A stretch of DNA of 16,601 nt from Coemansia sp. RSA 922 (Eukaryota > Kickxellomycota > Kickxellomycetes > Kickxellales > Kickxellaceae): assembly GCA_027577415.1 (NCBI GenBank), contig JANBQS010000499.1:1-16601 (forward strand), in the 5' to 3' direction. The translations under genes and the position numbers were made by a program. Positions 16,590-16,601 of the stretch are shown here, piece by piece. Positions within the stretch are counted from its first letter, which is position 1. Each line of letters opens with the position of its first letter. The notes under the pieces were generated by a model, which saw nothing but the letters and a program-made list of their open reading frames with translations, searched no databases and was not told the origin of the DNA.

Positions 16590-16601
16590 TGTCAACTGTA
16601 G

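Noticed and set aside
1..16601. Mobile elements, CRISPR arrays, tRNA or rRNA genes, biosynthetic or defence clusters
   Set aside because: No inverted-repeat ends, transposase, direct-repeat arrays or tRNA A/B-box patterns were seen by eye, and all substantial coding regions are accounted for by housekeeping genes. A tRNA or covariance-model scan would be needed to exclude small RNAs fully.

Overview
This window looks like a gene-dense nuclear segment of a fungus. Evidence: spliceosomal introns of about 77-190 bp with GTAAGT-like donors and T-rich acceptors, fungal-type Mgm1, Snf4 and long acidic Qcr6 proteins, large single-exon genes, and short pyrimidine-rich promoters. Intact Dnmt2, a 1,116-residue Mgm1 and moderately GC-rich coding sequence would suit an early-diverging lineage (Kickxellomycotina-like is my guess, low confidence). 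There is no sign of bacterial operons, mobile elements, CRISPR arrays, viral sequence or tRNA/rRNA genes.

Layout, left to right: the start of an unidentified minus-strand gene (1-66), preceded by a long pyrimidine tract; a six-exon REV7/MAD2L2 gene (minus, 443-1536) that no single long ORF reveals; EMC5 (minus, 1767-2111), divergent from SNF4, the AMPK gamma subunit (plus, 2383-3375); QCR6, the complex III hinge protein, with one intron (plus, 3608-4151); MGM1, the mitochondrial inner-membrane dynamin (plus, 4508-7858); TCTP/TMA19 with one intron (plus, 8112-8745); PSF3 of the GINS replication complex (plus, 8974-9525 or spliced to 9677); DNMT2 tRNA-cytosine methyltransferase (plus, 9667-10704); then, convergent, a threonyl-tRNA synthetase (minus, 10760-13207) and the spliceosomal DEAH helicase PRP2/DHX16 (minus, 13359-16589), whose ATG lies 12 bases from the right edge.

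The genes are housekeeping and are not an obvious pathway cluster. They serve translesion synthesis (Rev7), replication initiation (Psf3), splicing (Prp2), translation and tRNA biology (ThrRS, Dnmt2, TCTP), energy sensing (Snf4), ER membrane insertion (EMC5) and mitochondria (Qcr6, Mgm1, probably ThrRS).

I did not find a novel system. The points most worth a second look are: a His/Cys-rich insert beside the catalytic zinc site of ThrRS; a possible PSF3 terminal intron whose last exon overlaps the DNMT2 start codon; the cryptic multi-exon REV7 with a GC-AG intron and an alternative 3' splice site that would remove its seatbelt; a DESH instead of DEAH motif II in Prp2; and long low-complexity inserts in Mgm1.
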